64,000 bases of DNA from Forficula auricularia (GCA_024734495.1 JALMQS010000225.1:15274591-15338590), one strand, 5' to 3'; numbered from the stretch's first letter, positions 1 to 14,000 are shown. The notes: generated from the sequence alone by a model not told the origin. Numbers and translations are program-made.

Positions 1-55
1 ATGAAAGTGGAAATGGAAATAGGTGTACATGATTTTAGGTCGCGGTTCACCCCTT
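1..55. mobile_element. Right end of a hAT-like MITE
   Basis: The segment ends in the inverse of the terminal repeat CGAGGGGTGAACCGC. That repeat bounds two complete MITEs at 2263-2492 and 18973-19125. The left end lies outside the window. The internal text (GGAAGT-like words, then GTGTACA) also matches those copies. Confidence 0.6.
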
Positions 56-182
56 CTACTAATATCCCCTCTTCTGGCTTTCAAATCAGAGTGAGAATAT
101 CTTGTGGGAATCTTTCATCACGTAATAGCTGCTTCATCTCTTCACACATTTAATTTTTTTCACTATCTATTATAAATGCATC

Positions 183-752
183 CGCTACCTAGGAAGTAAA
201 ATAACATGGGATGGGAGGAGCGAAAACGAAATTAAATCAAGAATTGCCCAAGCAAAAATGGGGTTTAATTCAAAACAAAAACTACTATGCTCCTCCTCAA
301 TCAGCTTAGAAAACAGGAAGTTGCTATTGTAGCCATGTACGGGTGTGACAATTGGAAAAGCGGAGACAAAGAGATTAGAGGCTTTCGAAATGTGGTGCTA
401 CAGAAGAATGATGAATATCAAATGGATGGATAAAATTACAAATGAAGAAGTTCTTGGAAGAATCGGAGAAAGAAGAACCTTGTGGAAGAGTCTGAAGAAG
501 AGAAGAGGTCAGATGATGGGGCACACACTGAGACATGGGGGACTGCTTAGGGATATCTTGGATGGGGGAGGTGGGAAAGAAAAGGGGAAGGGGAAGACCC
601 AGATTAGAATATTTCAACCAAATAATTGGGGATATGGGATGCCAGACATTTAGAGAGGTCAAACAGCTGGCGGGGGACAGAGTCGAGTGGAGACGGATTG
701 TTGCATCAAACCAGTCTTAGGACTGTATACTCAATGATGATGATGATTATAA
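183..752 (+). mobile_element. Non-LTR retrotransposon (LINE) 3' fragment, broken
   Basis: Conceptual translation gives the C-terminal tail typical of insect RTE/CR1-like reverse transcriptases. It starts at YLGSKITWDG near 183, continues with KRLEAFEMWCYRRM near 370, and then a change of frame near 560 leads to GRGRPRLEYFNQIIGDMGC. The frame is interrupted by a TAG near 330. The fragment ends in an ATGATGATGAT tail near 735-750, as expected for a LINE 3' end. It is a dead 5'-truncated copy upstream of gene 1. The clade is inferred from motif memory. Confidence 0.75.
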
Positions 753-1628
753 ATGCATATGCGTCACTTGACTTTTACTACCGCACAGTGATTCGACATC
801 GTACAGAGTTTCAGAATGTGCAATTTTAATCATTCTGATTCAACCACCAAGATGTTTCATATATGCTTTTACTTTAGTGTAATCGAACATCCCAACAAAA
901 ACACTTATGTTAAAAAAGGCCAAGTTCGATTAATATAAACTGTTTGTCAAAAAAACTAGTGAGATATAATGTGCTGCCAAGTTCAACATCATCAATTTAT
1001 TATTAAATGAGTTGAAAATATAGTAACTTCAATTAAAACGCACGTTTTTCATTTTACATATTACATTTATATTTAAGGATTTCACATTTTTAGTAGAAAT
1101 TATTTTCATAAAACTTGGCTTTTACCCATTTTTATATATGTCATGAATTATGTAGTATACCTCTTTCTTTTCGCGATTGACGTGCCACCCGACCAACCAC
1201 AACATATATAGGTATATTATATATCTCAATGCGGATTTAGTAAACCCGGTAGCAAAAGACTTTTCGGATTGACGACGATTTCTTAAAAAGATCTCCTGTA
1301 CAGGAAGAAAACTTCTCAATCAATAATTTTATAGTATCCAATTAAAATCTAAAAAAGTGACATAATGATATTAAAATCAAGAATAAAAAAATTATTACTC
1401 ACGTCTTTATTGTAGGTACTGTTATGAAATAGAAATGATTAATAATCAATATTTTTATATGGTTCGATGTATAATTTTATCTATCTACCTCCTTTCATAT
1501 ATAACTAAACACATATAAATTATATTTTAATTGTATTCTTAATTCATTTTAAGAAGGGGAGAAGAGAACATAACATTAGTACATTAACTCTAATTACTTT
1601 TGCGTGCGCTCTACCTTATTTACCGAGA

Positions 1629-1934
1629 TATTAATCAAACTAATAGAATCCCTCTTAGTACATTTGTGAAATCCATAGGAGCAACTGTGGTTTTTTTGGT
1701 TTAGCAGCTTAACTCTCATGACAATTAAACGAATAATACTTTTTATAATTGGAGTAATTATTCTTTTAAAATCCAAACCGATATTAATCAAACTAATAGA
1801 ATCCCTCTTAGTACATTTGTGAAATCCATAGGAGCAACTGTGGTTTTTTTGGTTTAGCAGCTTAACTCTCATGACAATTAAACGAATAATACTTTTTATA
1901 ATTGGAGTAATTATTCTTTTAAAATCCAAACCGA
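1629..1934 (+). repeat. 153-bp tandem duplication covering the start of IR gene 1
   Basis: Two almost identical copies (about 1629-1781 and 1782-1934) follow each other directly. Each holds the 5' leader, an ATG and the first 21 codons of gene 1. The second copy runs on into the gene. The first copy gives a 34-codon upstream ORF (1718-1822) that stops at TGA. The period of 153 is a multiple of three. Confidence 0.9.
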
Positions 1935-2033
1935 TAGAATGTCAAGATGTATACCAGTTCCTAGAATCAAATCTATTTACAGTTTTTCAAAAATATTTTA
2001 CTTTTTCATGTTTAATTTTATGGATTCAGACAG
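1871..2033 (+). CDS. IR gene 1 exon 1: signal peptide
   Basis: Starts MTIKRIILFIIGVIILLKSK, a basic then hydrophobic signal peptide, followed by ECQDVYQFLE. It ends in phase 1 at CAG|GTAAGT. This ATG was chosen because it opens the frame that reaches the donor; the duplicated ATG at 1718 does not. Confidence 0.8.
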
Positions 2034-5000
2034 GTAAGTTGAAATTTTTAATTGATTTTTTATTTTGAAGTTATTCAGTTCCCAGGTAAGAAATAAATCT
2101 TACCTAATATTAAGGGCGAGCTAGTTTTTGGTAAGTAATATCTTGGCGATATCTTATTAAATTATACTGCTGCCACAACATAGTTGTCGCTCAAAACAGT
2201 TTGTTGCAAGCTCAGAAATTTAGCCCAAACCAGGGTAAAATATCTAGCTAGATAGCTAATACCGAGGGGTGATCCGCAATTGGAAGTAGATGTACACCTC
2301 TTTGGAAGTATTTTGGAAGTACTTGGAAATATTTGGAATTACTTGAAAATATTTGGAAGTGCCTGGAAATATTTGGAAGTACTTGAAAATATTCGGAAGC
2401 ACTTGGAAATATTTGGAAGTAGGTACTTGGAAATATTTGGAAGTACACGTGGAAGTAGGTGTACAGCATATTAGGTCGCGATTCACCCCTCGGCTAATAC
2501 CAATTTAAGAAATTTATCATTTTGATAAGTGTCGCCAGGATAAAATGTTATCAAATAATGCGTGCGTGTATTCCATTGAAATCGATTCGGCTGGATGAAA
2601 GTTAGATAATTTCACATGTATAGGTACTTTATATTTATAAAATATTTTGAAACACTTAATTGTCTACTTATTTGAACAAGATAGACTGGAGAGGCATTGG
2701 AGTTTCAATAAAAAAAAAAATTGTAACCCTTCATTCTCTGCAATAAATAATGTTTATAGTTGTATTTTTTATATTTAAAAAATATAGGGGCATTTTTACG
2801 TAGTCTGAGATTGTCTTCATACTTTTGTAAAAAGTCTTAAAAAAACATTTGCTTGTTTAAAAAGAAACAATTTTTATAATTCTTTAGCTCAATTTGATTT
2901 TTGATTTTGTTAATTAATTTTAATATAACAACACTAGCTTTTTTATAATTAATCATTTTAAAAGTAATAATTTTTTTAAAAACATACTTATGCATAATCT
3001 GATTCTTTTGACGTTAAAATGATATAAATACTGATTGTAAATCTAGCTTTCACATGAAAAACTAGAAATAATATTTATGCTTTGACTAATTCCTCGTCGT
3101 TAAGTTCTTTAATAAAGGTCCTTATATAAATTTGTGTGCCTCAAAGGGTTAGGCAGTAATGTTGAAATTTATGTGGAAAGTTAGATAAACAGTGATCTAG
3201 ATAAACACTGATCCAGATATTCAAACTATAAAAACCTCTCAGGAAGTATCATTTTGATATTTTAATCTCCTAAAAGATAATTCATTGAGTCGATATTGAT
3301 GAGGCGGTCCAAAAAAGAAGATAATTTATACTATCTTTTCATTCATAAACTTTAATTAAATTTTCAAAAATAAATAATTTTTTTCTGAGAAAAGTAAACA
3401 TTATTTTACAAAAATAAAACGGGTTTTAGATATTGAATTAAGTATGTATTACTTGTATTAATTTGAAATTTTTTATTAGTTGAATAAAAGATTTCACTGT
3501 CGATGGTAACAGAATTGTTTTTATTTTAGGTTAAAAATAAAATAAAATGAGAGAGTCTTCTGTTTTTTAAATAAAATAATTTTTAATTATTTCTAGAGAC
3601 TATAGTTTCGAAGGCATTGCCTCATCATAGTCTATCACAAATATTTCAAATTAGTTACAAATTAAAGATTTATACATAGAAAATTTTGAAAAATATATAA
3701 TGTCTTTTCTCATGTTTCTTCTTGGGAGATTAGAATAATATTCTAATCTCCCAAGAAGAAACATGAAGGAAAAAGACATTATATATTTTTCAAAATTTTC
3801 TATGTATAAATCTTAATTTGTAACTAATTTGAAATATTTGTGATAGACTGATGATGAAGGCAATGCCTTCGAAACTATAGTCTCTAGAAATAATTAAAAA
3901 TTATTTTATTTAAAAAACAGAAGACTCTCTCATTTTATTTTATTTTTAACCTAAAATTGAAATTTTTTTTTGAAATCCAAGTTATCAACCAAATTCCATA
4001 CTTTTTGATTCATATAATTAGTTGCGGAGTTTATTTGTACGTATATTTGAACGCGCTAATCTCAGGAAATAGTAATCTGGTTTGAATTTGATCTTTAAAA
4101 ATTACTAACGTACTACTTAACAGATATTTTGACAAAACATTTATTTCGATGTTCACTTATTAAGGCTTTATTGTAGACCAAAACCACATGCTTTCACCTA
4201 ATTTTTAACCGACTTCAAAAAAGGAGGAGGTTCTCTATTCGATTGAATTTTTTTTTTGTGCCTATGTTACCTCATATCTCCGCCAATTGTCAACCGATTT
4301 TGAAATTTTTTTTGCATTGGGTCCAGCCTAGCTTCCGATTGGTCCCAATTTTTTTTCGTTTTTTTTTCATAGGTATTAGACCTTTTTTTATTAGGTTTGT
4401 TTAGACCTAACCTCTTTGTTTATGAACCGATTTCGATGGTTCTTTTTTATCCGAAAGGGGGTGTCTTAGGGATGGTGTCATATTAATTTGGTCAAGTTCT
4501 GATGATATGATCACTATTAATAACATCACTAAAAAGAGAAAATAAAAATAATTTTTAAGAAAAATAAAACCGACTTCAAAAATTAAATGGAACAAATAAA
4601 ATACACTAAAAGGTATAAAATAATTATTATCTTATTTAGTTACAACTAAACGACGAAATATTAACATGAAATTACTTTTTGAAGTTGGTGCCAAACATAT
4701 ACCTTTATGATTCGCACTCGACGGATCTTACTTAGTACGTTTGGCGGGTACGCTCGCTTATAGGTATAGTTTGTTTGGTACCGACTTCAAAAAGTAATTT
4801 CATGTTAATATTTCGTCGTTTAGTTGTAACTAAATAAAATAATAATTATTTTATACCTTTTAGTGTATTTTATTTGTTGCATTTAATTTTTTGAAGTCGG
4901 TTTTTATTTTTTCTTAAAAAATTTTTTTTTTAATCAAAATATTTTCAGCCATTTTTGAGAAAAACGAAGCAAAAAAAACCCACTTTTTCCATGCATGATT

Positions 5001-8000
5001 ACAATACTTGACTATCATACTTTGTATGTTAAAGTAAAAATTCATTTGCCGACAGTGGAAAAGTTATATTTCATTGGCAAATTTACGAGATTGTCATCTA
5101 GTGAATTCAAGATGTTATTAATAATTTTAATTAACATACATCACAGAAAGGAGGTAGTCAGTTCGGGAAGTAAACCCGAGTGCCACAAATCCGGTCCAAT
5201 GCCACTGGAATTTAATTCCCGTTAATTACCTATATTTTTCTGACAGTAATTGTCACTCTCGTGATTGTTTCACTAGGTACTTGAAGTATTTAAAAAAACA
5301 TAATTATTATATTTTTAACCAGTTGTTTTTATTAACCAGTTCACTTTTATGGATGTTTGTCAGGGAATATTTTTTCTCTATGAAAACAAAACAATTATTT
5401 TTTCACTTTGTTTACAATTAAATTAGAAATTTACATGCTCTCTGACCTGTAAATACTCAGCGGAAAGCGTTTAGTCCATTAGTAATGACCCCATGGTTTA
5501 TTAATTTGATGAAAGAATGGGTATTTTGAGTCTGCTGGATTAGCATCAACTTAGAATATTGAGGGTTCAGAGTCAATTTATAAGTTACATTTTCAATGAA
5601 CATTTCTTATTCAGTTCTATAACCTGCCTATGGTTTTTTATGTAAAACTATCAGTTGATAAAGTAAAATTGGCGAACATTAGAGGCGCTAGTAAATGGGG
5701 GAAACAATTGTATTTTTCATACGCGAAAATAGATTTTGTTTCCCCAATAAGCAAAGGAGGGGTGAATTTGCATAATTTTTCCACTTTTTTTTTTTTTTTT
5801 TGGCTTTTCGGCCTTTCTAGCCATAAGCCTAATTACGATACTAGCTATATTTTTTTATCTCTACCCCCGGGGGTCAGATTTTAGCTGGATGCCTCGAGTC
5901 GGATTCGAACCCGGTCCCCTGGTTAGCTCGCTGTCACGCTACCGCCTAGTCTATCTGACTCCCCCAATTTTTCCACTTGTAATTATTAATTTATATGTAT
6001 GTACTTATATATCGAAGAGATATCACACCTATCGGTTCCTTACAAATATGTCATTGCTTTCATTTATGAATAAAGTATATTTATAGTATTGTCTGGCTCT
6101 CAAAGGCAGAATCAAGAGTTCTAATATAAAAAAGTTAATCATTCCTAGTAAGAGATCAGAGAATTGTATTTCCAGTATTTTACTTTTCTTGATAAAAAAA
6201 TTATCGAACAAAAGTTTAAAGTATATTTGAGTGATTTGACCTTTAACTAAATAAATTTAAAATTACAAAACGAAATACCCAATTAAGAGCAAGAACACAC
6301 CAGCGATAAATTACCGTCTGTCGCGACGGTAAAGTGTTGTTGCGGTTTTAAAATACTAACTAATAAATGGAGCATGACACACTCATGTGATCCGATATTT
6401 TACCGCGAGCGGTAACGACACTAGCCGCTCTCTGGAACGATATCGCAGCAGTCGGAAATACACATCCAGCAATGGTCGAAAACACACGAGAATTTACCGT
6501 TCATTTTAGTGAAATAACATTGTCGCGAACCGCAAAATCGTTATTTTATTTTTGATATGAATAAATTTTTATTGAACAAACAAGGCCATTGCCAGAAAAA
6601 AATTTGGTAGAGTGGTTAGTTAATTTTCAGGGAGGTTAGCTAGCTGTAAAATGTCGCTGTGACAGACGATATTTTATCGTTCGTGTGTTACTAGCCTAAA
6701 CAAGTGAAAATAAATAATAGTTGTTTTTTTCTGTGGGACAATGGAATTAAAAGTCCCTATGAAATTATTTGTCTAAAAATTTGATAAAGTAATCTAATGT
6801 TTCTTTATATTTTAGAAAAACTAGAAAGTTTTAAAAAGTGTTGATCCAAAAGCAACTATCCAAAATACGAATGATTTCCTGTGTTCAAGATTGGAATCGA
6901 TTAACAAATGAAAACATTACTCGGTCTTGCGTAAAACCACTATTCATTTTAATCCCTCCTAATGATAATGAAGTAAATTTGTTTTTACAAAAGGTAGTAT
7001 TCCATGTAAATTGCTAATAATTCATTCAATTTAATTTACAAATGGCTGTATAGTTTACAAGTGACTGTATAATTAAAATCAAGATATATTGATAAACAAG
7101 GACGACATAATATATTACGAGAATTGAACCCCTTAACTTTAGGAAATACCTTAGAAAAAATATAAAATTTCAATACAAGCAAAAATTTCAGGTAAAATAA
7201 ATTTTCTATAAACAGGGCCGTAAGGTAGATTTTCTCAGTTATTATTCTAGTTTAGAAAATCCGCTACTTAAAAAGTTTTTTCTTCAAAATATATTCGATT
7301 ATGTTAAAAAAAATACTCCAACCTAACCGCCTAAAAACAAGCCCGAAATGAAGGTTTATGAACCGAAGAACCGAGCCGAACTGAATATATCTTAATCGAA
7401 CCGACAACGACTTTCACATATTTGAAGTTTCACATCCGCTCTTCTAGATTGTGTCTAGATTAAATATGTTGTTTTATGACAGAGGGTATATGATCTCCGG
7501 TTTTACCCAATCTACTAAAATTTACCCTTTATCTTTAGCAAATTTGTTAATTTTATTAGATATGTGTAGTCTAGAGTAGCAGACAATGTAGATTCAATAG
7601 AAATTAAAGACAGATTTCTAAATTTGATTTGGATTATTGAACTTCTTATGTAAATGCAACGATTATTTGGAAACATTTCATTCCCTACTAGCTACAGAGA
7701 CAGGGAGTGTTATAAAACAACAAGTTTATTAAATTTATTTAATTTACTATTTAGTTCTAATATTCCCGTTTCACCTAGCTAATGTTAATTTTATATTCAT
7801 AATAATTAAAAAAAAAATTGTCTTAGGTTTACAAAAAAATAAAATTTAAATCATGCAGGGTTCTGGAGAGAATGTAAGAAAGTTGAAATCCACTGCCTTG
7901 GCAATGATAATTTCTAAACTACAAATGGACTCATACTTTGAACAAAGTAACAAGAGGCTAAAGCACTCTACACAACGTTTTTAAATACAACTTTCTCTTT

Positions 8001-11000
8001 CTACATTTTATAAATTCCAATCAGGATTTCGTCTTCTTAGCTTCTTTCAAAGAATGTTAATGTGTTTTTATTTATCATATTAGAATTGCGAAGAGATTTC
8101 TTAAAAATTAAAATAATTTCTTCCAAGCTTTCCAGAAAGTTCTTTGGCCGAATGGAACAATTCCGATGGTTGCTATTCCTTGAAACTAACAAAACCAGTG
8201 AAGAACTCTTTCGCGCAGTTTATATTCCCTTCAATTGTGGATTTCTGCTTGCAAGACTTTTGAATGGAGGAGACCAAATGCAATTCTCCGAGGTTTACCG
8301 GATTCAGCCCGAATATTTATTAGAAGAAAATAAGATAGCTCTCCCTGACACAGCCAAATCGTTCAACGTCTATTATAAGCCTATGTTTCTCAGAAGAAGA
8401 GATTTAAAAGGAAAAGTGCTCAAAGCTGGAACTAGAAAGGTCTTCATCTTTGTTATAAATTTCACTTTATTCTTAAAATCAAACGCCTGTCTCGAATTCG
8501 GACCTGAATCATAATGATAATTTTATGTCCGTCAAATCTGTCAACTCTTGACAGCGTACCTCCTTCAGCTCAACCCGGTGGTGTTTTAGAGTCTAATTGA
8601 CCCCTGACAATAATTGTGATGGTGTCATGGAAAAGGGCCCTTATCTTCACCTGGTCAAAATCGAGCTAATACCAACTTCTGTTTCTAGAGAAACAACTCA
8701 ACAAAATGCTTTTTGTCCTGACGAAAAATTCCAAAAATTGACTCAGTTATGAATTTTTAAATATTTAGAAGTAAAAAACGTAGTTTTCAGTTATAGCCGT
8801 TTAAATTTTGACAATTTTTAAGCAGATAAAAATAGGGCATTTCTTCCATTTTTACCCTCGCTATTATTCTATTCCGAATGAAAATTTGCTGCTGAATTCA
8901 TATATGTAATAAAAAATAATACCTATTACTCACATTTTTGCCATTCCTGAAAAAACTGATAGGTGAAAATAAGGGCCCTTTTACCTGACAGCATCCAAAA
9001 TTTAAAATATAATTTGATAATATATAGATATCAAAATATTCTGACGAGTTTACCGTACACCAAATGACTTTCACTTGCCCTGCAAAATAAAGTAATTAAA
9101 AGTAATATTAAAAATGAATTATTATTTATTTGTATTTTGAAGGAGATCGGAAAAATACAATGTGCAAGATCTGACCTCATGACCTTTATTTAGGTTTCTA
9201 AATCCCCCCCCCCCCCTAAAATTATAAATAATAAAATTTGATTATTGATAAATATTATAAAATTAAAAAAGAAAAAAAAAGGTTATTTTTTCAGAGACGA
9301 AAAACCTAAAAGCATTGGAAGTATATTCTTACATTTACTTCTTTCACTTTAGGAATAAAACAATAAAAATGTATTATTTGAATACCTCAACATCTTGGCG
9401 AGCTCAACTCGACCCGATATTAAAATGTAATCAAATTATTTGTTACATATCAATTTAAAATCATTTTTTTCTAATTTATTCATGAAAATGAAAAAAAATG
9501 GTATAATTCTCTGAGACATAATTCCCTTTTGTGTGGGGAGGGGGGGGGGGGGCAGAATTTAAAGATATTTTTAATGGTTGGTTTGGAGTCAAGAACAATT
9601 TTGAAAAGATAGAAGCAGGAAACAAATTCAATTCTCAAGAAGACATCCATGTATACAAAACTAACCAAAAATCATTTATCATTAATCACTAGCCAATAAG
9701 TTTTCATTGTTATTTTCATTTTTTACGATTTGTTGCGAGAATATTTGGTTCAAGATTTTAAATTCTATCTGGGCTCCGAAAGTAATTTTTGTTTCAGAGT
9801 ATATTATAGATATATTTGGATTAATCTTGGCCAAATAAGAGTTGAATTGAACTAAAGCATTCATCTATTCGTTTATCTTCATGACTTTTAGGGAATTCTT
9901 TCCTAGCTTCTATCTTTACCAAATCCTACAGGTACTCTTCAGTATTTCAATATCTAGGTCCAGGCAACTTAATTTCTGACATAAACCTTGAATAGTTCTA
10001 AAGTGCTAGGTAGCATGCAGTTTTATTAATTATTATGAAAAAAAAAGAATATTGTAACATGTGCCCTCTGTAGAATGCAATCTCAGAAAAATTTTCAATT
10101 CATAAAATTTAATTAAAGAAATATATTATATAATAATATTATTTTATATTTTGTTTCAGTTTTATCCTTTCTCTACTGGGAGTATTTATTCAGGGAAATC
10201 ATTTAATATTTATGGATCGTTTTTACAAGAAATGGAGTCATGTCTCAATTTCAGGTAAAGAATAATAAATAAATAAGTACTGTATATTTATTTATAAGTG
10301 AATTTTATTTATTTTTAAGCTTGAGGAGGTATTATTGATTTTGCATCTATACAAACACCATGGTAGTATCTATAAAAGAGTAACGGCAGAGGCGGTTCTA
10401 CCAGAAAATCGAGTCAGCTAAATAAATAACCATGTTATATCACTAACCGGGCTTTGAAAGTCAAAAGTAAATTCAAACTGCTGTTAAATTTTAAAATTGG
10501 AATTTTTTAATGAAATTTTATGACTTTCTTTTAAATTTAGCACAAATTAACGTATCCTACTTTTGATAGCGACGAAGAATTTGGACAACATTTTGTCTTT
10601 GATTCCATAAACAATTTTATTGGTCAAAAAACTAAAAAAAAATTTTTTTCTCATAACTTCTCTACAAAACTAACATACATAAACTATCATTTCGTTTAAA
10701 GAAAATAAAAACATTATCTAGGGTGCATGAAGAATTCTTGAAATTGTTTCAACAGTATATAACTGCTATTTAAAATCAACTGGTGTGGGCACCATCCGAC
10801 TTTCTCATTAGTTTCTCCTTTATTTGAAATCACCATACCAATTATTTTAATTTGAGTTTCCCAAGCCGTATTGAGAAAACTGGAAAAAGTAGAAATTACA
10901 AAATACCAAAAATCTTCAATGAAACATGTACTTCAATTTCTTCAATTTTAGCTTAAATCTAGAGGTACTTTTTCTAGCCTCTAGATAGCTTAAGTTCCAA

Positions 11001-14000
11001 ATTTCGAAGCTCTGTGGCTTACCGTAAAAGAGATATGAACGATTAAAATATTTCTTCCTAATTTACACCATTTTCCTTTATTTCAATCGGATTAAAATTT
11101 ATATACGACTAACAACTTATGACACTTGATGATAAGTACACCAATTTAAAAAAAAATCGTAAAATCCTTTTAGGGGAAAATTCCCAAAAACGAAAAATAT
11201 TTCATATAAATGTCAACTTCAGGTAGAGTAGTATCGATAATATTAAACAACAACAATAACAACAAAATTACAATAAATGTTCAAAATGGTTCACTTTTGT
11301 TTCAATATGTTTATGAAATTGCTTCAGAAAATTGACAACACCATTTCCATTGTAATTTCATCCTAGACGCACATCACATCCGATTTTAGCGCTTCCATAT
11401 AAAAATTCCATTAATCCCTAAAAGTTTATTAAAAATATTATAGAAAAAATGATGTTGATGTTAATGGAAAATGATAATACCAAATAAGTACTATTAGGGA
11501 GACAATTTGGAGATGGTTTGAAAGTTTCTTAGTTGATCCTTTTAACCCCCAAGAAGGAGAGAAAATATTCTCCGTAACGTCAGTTTTTAAGAGAATGAAT
11601 ATCAAGTTCCAATAAATTATTTAATTAGAAAATAATAATTGTATTATTCTTGAGTTGCCTTTCCATCGAGTTCCTACCAGTCCATCTCCAAAAGAAAATA
11701 CTTCTATTATAATAAAAATGTATAATCATAATTATTTTATATAATTTATTTATTTTATTATACGTATTTTCGTGTGATTCTTTTGTCTCAATTAATTATT
11801 ATTGAAATGTCTAAAAAAGTGACTCTCCTGCCTGCAACACTCTCTTCATAAAAATATTAATTTTTTTTTTTTTTAGACTTGTGGAATATAAAGATCCAAA
11901 TAATTTTCAAGGAGAATTATTACCAAATGGATCTTGGAATGGCCTCCTAGGTTTGGTATTTCATCACGGATATGATCTGCTGAGTGCTCCTATAATCTTG
12001 AACAGTCAGAGAATACAGAGCATTCGATTTTTGATGCCATTCACTAAATCAGAGTAATACATATATTATAAGTTATATATGTACCTATTAATCATAATAT
12101 CATTTTCTTTCTAAATTTTCAGATATAAAATATTTATCAGAATGCCAAAAACAAATCAAATATCAGGTTACCAAGATTTTCTAAAACCTTTTGAAACTAA
12201 AATTTGGTTTATTATTTTAGGTTTTACCAATCTCATTGGATTTTTTGCGTTATTTTATATCTTTGTTTAATTTAATCAATTTTAAGACAAACCATCATTT
12301 TTCGTTTGGTGTAAATTTATTATATTCTTTTGCGGCTTTTTGCTTTCAAGGTTCATTACAATGCAAATATCTGGAATAATATAAAAATCAATAAAAAAAT
12401 AATGGAATCCAATTTTCAGGCATACAATCTCCATCGAAATTGATTTGTTATAAAATGGTCCATTTTATTACGTACTTATGTAGTATGATGGTGTTTTGGA
12501 CCTATTCAGCTTCTCTTGTGGCCTTTCTTGCCAATAGTGAAATCGAATTACCTTTTGACAGTTTGAAGGGACTAATTGACAATGGCCAATATAAACTAGG
12601 AATAAAAAAAGCGGAGCATTATTTCAAGGATTTCAGGTATTGTTTTTTTTTAATAATTTTTTTAATTATAATAATATATTTTATGTGAAACCCATCTCAT
12701 AATTTTACCTTATTTTTTATTATTAAAAAATGTTTCACCTTGAACCAACACCTACCTCTCTCCTTAAAATTATTGTTTTTTTATTTCATTGTTTTAATCA
12801 GACCTCAAGAAAAAGTAATTAAAACTTGAAGAGGAAGAGACTTTTGGATGTGACATTCAATTTCAGTTGTCTCCATAAAATAAATTAAAAAAAAAATAAT
12901 TCCCTAAAGTATTTTAATTAACCCTTTCGATTTCATCATCCCAACTAATTCTTCTGTCAATATTGGAAACTCGGATCTATACTTTTACGAATAAAATATG
13001 ACCCCTAAATTTCACAAATTTAATTTTTTAATAAAAAGAATCTAATGTTTTTTATGTCTCGATTTCTTTGATATTAGTAGAATATTTTTATATTGCATTA
13101 TCAGATTATCATTGATTTTTTAATTTGTTTCACAAATTAATTTCAAAAAAATATAATTAAAGAATTTTATATTACTTTTAACTGCTATGCATCGTGTAGA
13201 TATTGCTTCTTCAAATAATATAGATTTATGCACAAAATGTGAGATCTTGTAACTTGATTAATTTTAATGTAGGCAAGAGAGAATGCTAGGCGCGTTAATA
13301 GGACACTCTCAGAAATTTTCTTTGATTCGAACCATTAGATAGAAACTCCCGACGATGCTACCAGCAATTGAGAGGGTCTAAGTCGAATGCATACCTACCT
13401 AGGCGCAGATTATTTCCCTAATCAAAACAGGCGTAAATATCAAGGGCTCACACAGAGCCTTAGCATAAATTATATGACCAAGCTGTCTGGTCGTTAGTCT
13501 TATTGATGGTAGGTACATATTTATTTCACATAAATCTAGATTGCCAATGATATGTTAATTTGCCTGCAGCGCAGTAATAGAACTCTATTCCTCTTTCTGG
13601 CATTCGATTATGCTATCCCTACTTGATAAAGGACATTGAATTCATCATTCCCTTTCCAGATAAGTTTATTTACAACTATTGACGAAAATCACGTCAGAGG
13701 GGATTTCTATTCAAGATATATATAGAGCTAATAAGGTAGAGCGAATTCATTGGGAACTAGTTAAGGCTTTGAATCTCCTATAAGCTATATTGGTAGCTTC
13801 TGAGTCCAGAATGGGAAGAGATTGATTGGATGGTCTTCTTTATGGAAGCCATATTCGAGAAAAAGGTGAATCTTAGACCTTATATAAGAAGTTGAATGGG
13901 AGGAAAAATAGGGTTTGGATCTGAATAGAAAGAAAGCTGACGACTGAAATACACAAAAACATATATGAATCGGCGAGAAATTAAAATAATTTAAAATAGC

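Larger units (their letters stand above)
3524..3953. repeat. 430-bp near-perfect palindrome (fold-back)
   Basis: Two arms of about 214 bp are inverse complements around a centre near 3738, with no spacer. Few differences are visible, so the copy is young or kept alike by conversion. Each arm carries a hammerhead-like motif pointing outward. It lies in intron 1 of gene 1. Confidence 0.92.

Noticed and set aside
1594..1929. 111-codon frame on the - strand
   Set aside because: It is a shadow of the 153-bp duplication, whose length is a multiple of three; it repeats the same residues twice and resembles no protein.
2290..2460. Regular short repeats that could suggest a CRISPR array
   Set aside because: Units are directly adjacent and degenerate without unique spacers, lie inside a MITE, and the DNA is eukaryotic.
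5880..5965. Possible tRNA gene
   Set aside because: The B-box is good, but no closed acceptor stem is found, an A-tail follows, and target duplications flank it: a SINE.
12268..12282. Stops in exon 6 of gene 1 as proof of a normal C-terminal end
   Set aside because: The next frame is open and carries the pore motif up to a correctly phased donor, so a frame shift explains them better.
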